7,813 nt of DNA from positions 1 through 7,813 of the forward strand of contig JAUUSS010000102.1 of NCBI GenBank assembly GCA_030841765.1, given 5' to 3'. The notes beneath the pieces were generated by a model that was given only the letters and a program-made list of their open reading frames with translations, did no database searches and was not told where the DNA came from. A program made the translations under genes and the position numbers. This document shows, piece after piece, positions 4,817 to 7,813 of this stretch; within the stretch, counting starts at the first letter, position 1, and each line of letters begins with the position of its first letter. The DNA is from Collinsella aerofaciens (GTDB lineage: Bacteria > Actinomycetota > Coriobacteriia > Coriobacteriales > Coriobacteriaceae).

Positions 4817-7399
4817 TTAGAACGTCTGCTCGTAGTCGCTATGCTTTTTGGCCGAACGCACCAGGAACTCCTGGTTGGTGTTGGTGCCCTTGAGGCCCTT
4901 GATAAACGATGCGGCCGCGCGCTCGGTATTGTTCATGCCGGCGAGGATGCGACGCAGACCAAAGACAAACGGGCGCATCTGCTCGTCGACCAGCAGGTCC
5001 TCGTTGCGCGTACCCGAGGCAACAGGGTCGATGGCCGGGAAAATGCGGCGATCGGCCAGGTCGCGGTCGAGCTTGAGCTCCATGTTGCCGGTACCCTTGA
5101 ACTCCTCAAAGATGACCTCGTCCATCTTGGAACCGGTATCGATGAGTGCGGAGGCCAGGATGGTGAGCGAGCCACCGTTCTCGATATTGCGGGCTGCACC
5201 CAGAAAACGCTTGGGCGGATACAGTGCCGCCGAATCAACGCCGCCCGAAAGGATGCGGCCTGAGGCGGGCGCCGCCAAGTTGTAGGCGCGGGCAAGACGC
5301 GTGATGGAGTCGAGCACAACTACAACATCGCCGCCCAGTTCCACGATGCGCTTGGCGCGCTCGATGACGAGCTCTGCCACGCGAGTGTGGTTGTCGGCGG
5401 GCATATCGAAGGTCGACGCCACAACCTCGCCCTTGATGGAACGCTGCATATCGGTGACCTCTTCGGGGCGCTCGTCGACGAGCAGGCAGATGAGGTGCAC
5501 CTCGGGGTTGTTAATCGAGATAGACTGGCAGATTTTCTTGAGGATCGTCGTCTTGCCGGCCTTAGGCGGGGACACAATCAGGCCACGCTGACCCTTGCCG
5601 ATCGGCGACACGATGTCGATGGCACGACCGGTAATGGAATCCTTGCCATGCTCCATGCGCAGCGGCTCGTTGGGATAGACCGGGGTGAGGTCGCCGAACT
5701 TGGGGCGATTGCGAATCTGCTCAGGATCCATGCCGTTGACGGTCGTGATCTTGGCGAGGCCGGCGCGCTTGTCGCCGCCGCGCGAAGGACGCAGCGAGCC
5801 CTCGATGACATCGCCCGTGCGCAGACGCGCGGAACGGATGAGGTATGCGGGCACGAAGGCGTCGTCGTTGGACTTCATGTAGCCATGGGCGTGGATGATG
5901 CCGGAGCTGTCTGGGCGAATCTGCAGAATGCCCTTGATATCGCGGAAACCCTCGGCCTTTGCGGCGGTAGTGTAGATCTCCTCGACGAGCTCGGCCTTCT
6001 TCTTGCCGGTCGTCTCGATCTCGAACTCCTTGGCCTTCTCGCGCAGCTCGGCGACCTTCATGGCCGCGAGCTCCTCGCGCGAAAGCGTGGGCTCAGTCGG
6101 AGCGGCATTGCGCTCCTTATTGCGCTGCTTGCGGTCGCGCTGACGGTTGCGGCGATCGTTGTTACGCTCGTCCTTGCGCTCGTTGCGGTCATTACGCTCG
6201 TCGTTGCGCTTGTGCTGACGGCGGTTGGGGCGAGCGCTCTCTTCGGTCTCGACGGGGGCGGTGCCATCGGTTGCGGAGGCGTCTTCGTTAGCCGAAGCAT
6301 CATCGCTGGCCTCGGCATTGGAATCGCCCTGCGGCTCGGCCTCGGCATGCTGCTCGACGGCCTTGGCCTTAGCGGACTTCTTGCGACCGCGCTTGGGCTT
6401 CTCGGACGCAGACTGTTCGACGTCTTGGGGCTCGGCGGCATCAGTCGATGCATCGGCGGTCGTCTCGGCGGAAACCTCGGACGCACCCTTCTTGGCAGCC
6501 TTGGCCTTGGACGTGCGCTTAGCAGCAGTACGATGGCTGCGACCAGGACGGACGTCGGCGGGCTCGACATCGGCAGAAACGGCCTCGGAAGTCGTAGCAT
6601 CCTGGACGGGCGCGTCGGCAGCGGTTGCAGGCTCGGCGGTCGCCGCAGCATCCCGAGCGGCGGCGGCTGCGGCTGCGGCCTTCTCGGCCTCGACGAAAGC
6701 CTTGGGCTTGCGACCGCGACGGTGCGGGCGCAAAGCCGGATCGACAACGGGAACTTCGCTGGCCTCGACAGGCGCAGCGGGCTCAACAGGCGATGTGCCC
6801 TCCCCTGCCGCGGAACGGACCGAAGCCTCAGCGAGCTCGGGGGTTACCTGATCGGCAACCTGCTCGGCCTTAGCAGCCGTGCGACGGCGTGTGCGCGGTA
6901 CCGGCTTCTCGGTTGGCTGGTCGGCGACAGGGGTCTCGGTGGCGGCAGGCGTCTCGGGCACAAACGGAGCTGCAAGCTCGGTCAGAGCCGCGGCCTCACG
7001 CTCGGCAGCACGACGGCGGGCGCGCACCACCTGAGCCTCGCTAATCTGCGCCAACGCACGTGCCTGCGCGACCTCATCGGAAATCGGCGCCGAGGAGTCA
7101 GCTGCAACGGTACGCTTGGCGCGCGTCGTGCGCGTGGTACGGCGCTTGGGCTTGGTGACCTCCTCGCCGTCATCGGCAGGCTTGGCCGCGCGGCGCGTAC
7201 GCTTGGGCTTTGCCGGAGCAGCCTCCTCACCAGTTGCAGACACGGCCTTCTCAGCCGCTACAGGCGTAGGCGTCGAAGCAGCCTTAGGCGTCTCAGGAGC
7301 CGAGGCTTGCGCGGGCGCCGCGACCTGGTCCGACGCAACCGGTGCAGCGGGAGCGGCTTGCGTCGTCGTTATTTCGTTTTCTTGCTGTTGATCAGACAC
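4817..7399 (-). CDS. rho: Transcription termination factor Rho with a 435-residue N-terminal extension
   Basis: Rho is a hexameric RNA-dependent ATPase/helicase that ends transcription. This copy has 860 residues, against 419 in E. coli. Residues 1-435 are low complexity: Ala/Pro/Glu-rich stretches alternate with basic patches (PKRTRR 65-70, KPKRRTTR 83-90, RRGRKPK 227-233, KPKRGRKK 334-341), then an Arg/Asn/Asp/Glu-rich block (390-431). The Rho N-terminal helical domain (about 437-480), cold-shock-like RNA-binding domain (485-555) and RecA-type ATPase follow. The ATPase has Walker A PPKAGKTT (611-618), Asp642-Glu643 (catalytic Glu), Walker B VVVVLDS with Asp697, Q-loop GGVDSAALYPPKRF, R-loop EEFKGTGNMEL and arginine finger Arg798 in SGTR. 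The ATPase is intact. The start is GTG 7399: an in-frame TGA at 7411-7409 leaves no earlier start and the next ATG is codon 448. The Shine-Dalgarno is weak. Long disordered insertions are known in actinobacterial Rho. Confidence 0.97.
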   Translation of the reverse strand: MSDQQQENEITTTQAAPAAPVASDQVAAPAQASAPETPKAASTPTPVAAEKAVSATGEEAAPAKPKRTRRAAKPADDGEEVTKPKRRTTRTTRAKRTVAADSSAPISDEVAQARALAQISEAQVVRARRRAAEREAAALTELAAPFVPETPAATETPVADQPTEKPVPRTRRRTAAKAEQVADQVTPELAEASVRSAAGEGTSPVEPAAPVEASEVPVVDPALRPHRRGRKPKAFVEAEKAAAAAAAARDAAATAEPATAADAPVQDATTSEAVSADVEPADVRPGRSHRTAAKRTSKAKAAKKGASEVSAETTADASTDAAEPQDVEQSASEKPKRGRKKSAKAKAVEQHAEAEPQGDSNAEASDDASANEDASATDGTAPVETEESARPNRRQHKRNDERNDRNERKDERNNDRRNRQRDRKQRNKERNAAPTEPTLSREELAAMKVAELREKAKEFEIETTGKKKAELVEEIYTTAAKAEGFRDIKGILQIRPDSSGIIHAHGYMKSNDDAFVPAYLIRSARLRTGDVIEGSLRPSRGGDKRAGLAKITTVNGMDPEQIRNRPKFGDLTPVYPNEPLRMEHGKDSITGRAIDIVSPIGKGQRGLIVSPPKAGKTTILKKICQSISINNPEVHLICLLVDERPEEVTDMQRSIKGEVVASTFDMPADNHTRVAELVIERAKRIVELGGDVVVVLDSITRLARAYNLAAPASGRILSGGVDSAALYPPKRFLGAARNIENGGSLTILASALIDTGSKMDEVIFEEFKGTGNMELKLDRDLADRRIFPAIDPVASGTRNEDLLVDEQMRPFVFGLRRILAGMNNTERAAASFIKGLKGTNTNQEFLVRSAKKHSDYEQTF

Positions 7400-7538
7400 A
7401 GTGTTTGCTCAACTTTCTTTTCAAGCCCTGTGATCACATGCTCCCTGCATAAACCTTCAGGGCGGCTAAACAGTCTAGCTCCGTCAAATACCGACGGACA
7501 TCATTGATCTGTATCGAGATATTTGCGTCATATACGCA
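7400..7538 (-). other. Rho leader with three small hairpins and a palindrome
   Basis: The predicted transcript has about 138 nt before the GTG. It can form TGCGT-loop-ACGCA (7538-7524, right at the predicted 5' end), CCGTC-loop-GACGG (7497-7481) and CCCTG-loop-CAGGG (7462-7443). The perfect DNA palindrome TGTGATCACA (7429-7438) follows. The stretch from there to the start codon is A-rich with only weak Shine-Dalgarno candidates (GAAAG or GAG). In E. coli, rho autoregulates through termination in its leader. The same idea here is inference. Confidence 0.4.
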
Positions 7539-7543
7539 GCTTT

Positions 7544-7571
7544 AGTGTAACACAACCGCCGCCACCTGCAA
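7544..7571 (-). promoter_or_regulatory. rho: Probable rho promoter
   Basis: On the minus strand TTGCAG (7571-7566) and TACACT (7549-7544) are spaced 16 bp apart. The -10 box is preceded by TGT, an extended -10 signature that can compensate for four-of-six matches. The predicted start is near 7537. An additional promoter beyond the window edge cannot be excluded. Confidence 0.55.
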
Positions 7572-7611
7572 CTTAGTCATTGGACGTTCTTAAACGCCCA
7601 GTCATCAGGGA

Positions 7612-7655
7612 CACTCCTCCTCAAAAGTGCCTTGAAATGTCGCGCCAGAGGAGTG
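7612..7655. repeat. 8-bp inverted repeat with 28-nt loop
   Basis: CACTCCTC (7612-7619) is the exact reverse complement of GAGGAGTG (7648-7655). Nearby GTGCC/GGCAC (7627-7631, 7663-7667) and CGTGGC/GCCACG (7660-7665, 7681-7686) offer competing pairings. Such nested dyads are common in dispersed intergenic repeats. No T-tract follows, so it is not an obvious terminator. Confidence 0.45.
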
Positions 7656-7732
7656 AAGCCGTGGCACCTGGAATAGCCGCGCCACGAATCGCGCCCATCT
7701 GCTACGTTTGCCCCGAGCCCCTGACCATACCC

Positions 7733-7750
7733 TTGTTTTTTCAAAAACAA
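7733..7750. repeat. AT-rich inverted repeat
   Basis: TTGTTTTT (7733-7740) and AAAAACAA (7743-7750) are perfect inverted copies separated by TC. This is the most AT-rich island in the last 250 bases and stands out from its GC-rich surroundings. It could be a protein-binding dyad or a bendable upstream element. All its pairs but one on each arm are A-T, so it is a poor RNA hairpin. Confidence 0.45.
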
Positions 7751-7813
7751 CGAGTCTGCTACCTGCACTGATAATTGTTCTCGGGGGAAGCGGGCACTGC
7801 GGGGCGCGGCAAC

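Larger units (their letters stand above)
7572..7813. other. Region with no assignable gene; minus-strand frame open to the window edge
   Basis: No recognisable gene or RNA lies here. On the minus strand one frame is open from the edge (7813) to a TGA at 7579-7577, 78 sense codons ending in ALLRRSVPDDWAFKNVQ. It could be the 3' end of a gene that begins outside the window. Its first internal start is GTG 7768, which has no Shine-Dalgarno. The plus strand is also open for 63 codons over the same stretch. The predicted peptides match no family I know. The many overlapping inverted repeats make a non-coding intergenic repeat equally likely. Confidence 0.4.

Noticed and set aside
7429..7438. TGTGATCACA as a CRP site
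   Set aside because: CRP sites have TGTGA and TCACA separated by six bases. Here the half-sites directly abut, so the resemblance is superficial.
5387..7507. 706-residue plus-strand open frame antisense to rho
   Set aside because: It is the mirror of the highly biased GC-rich rho sequence. Its product is Leu/Gly/Arg-rich without any domain, and the opposite strand encodes an unmistakable Rho.
7580..7771. 63-residue plus-strand open frame upstream of rho
   Set aside because: It has no Shine-Dalgarno, no recognisable domain, and overlaps an open frame on the other strand in a repeat-rich stretch.

Overview
The window most likely comes from a gut actinobacterium of the class Coriobacteriia, and Collinsella is my best guess. 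The grounds are the GC-rich coding sequence with GC-rich third positions, the style of the aminotransferase and ROK kinase, and an actinobacterial-type Rho with a very long Ala/Pro/Lys/Arg-rich N-terminal extension. This is recognition by eye, not a database result.

Layout from left to right. Positions 1-155 hold two minus-strand tRNA genes, His(GTG) followed by Lys(CTT). The Lys gene is cut by the window edge. Both appear to be driven by a promoter at 182-210. A short divergent region with an inverted repeat separates them from a plus-strand PLP-dependent aminotransferase (321-1502), which ends in a hairpin terminator. A second plus-strand gene (1644-2534) encodes a ROK-family sugar kinase, most like fructokinases. 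Its -10 box lies inside an 18-bp near-palindrome. An 18-bp perfect bidirectional terminator (2618-2663) divides it from the minus-strand half.

The minus-strand half reads right to left. The rho gene (7399-4817) has its own promoter and a leader of about 138 nt, and ends in a Rho-independent terminator. Next comes a well-formed promoter with a potentially structured leader. It drives a two-gene operon: an unrecognised protein with two N-terminal membrane segments and a long low-complexity tail (4506-3106), then a VanZ-family membrane protein (3098-2649) whose Shine-Dalgarno lies in the last codons of the gene before it. The final 240 bases (7572-7813) hold no gene I can assign. They contain inverted repeats and a minus-strand frame that is open to the window edge.

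Most genes are ordinary housekeeping functions: translation, amino-acid and sugar metabolism, and transcription termination. The parts most worth a second look are the Rho protein, which is about half disordered charged extension and has changed primary RNA-binding residues, and the uncharacterised membrane protein co-transcribed with VanZ. I found no CRISPR array, transposase or complete mobile element.
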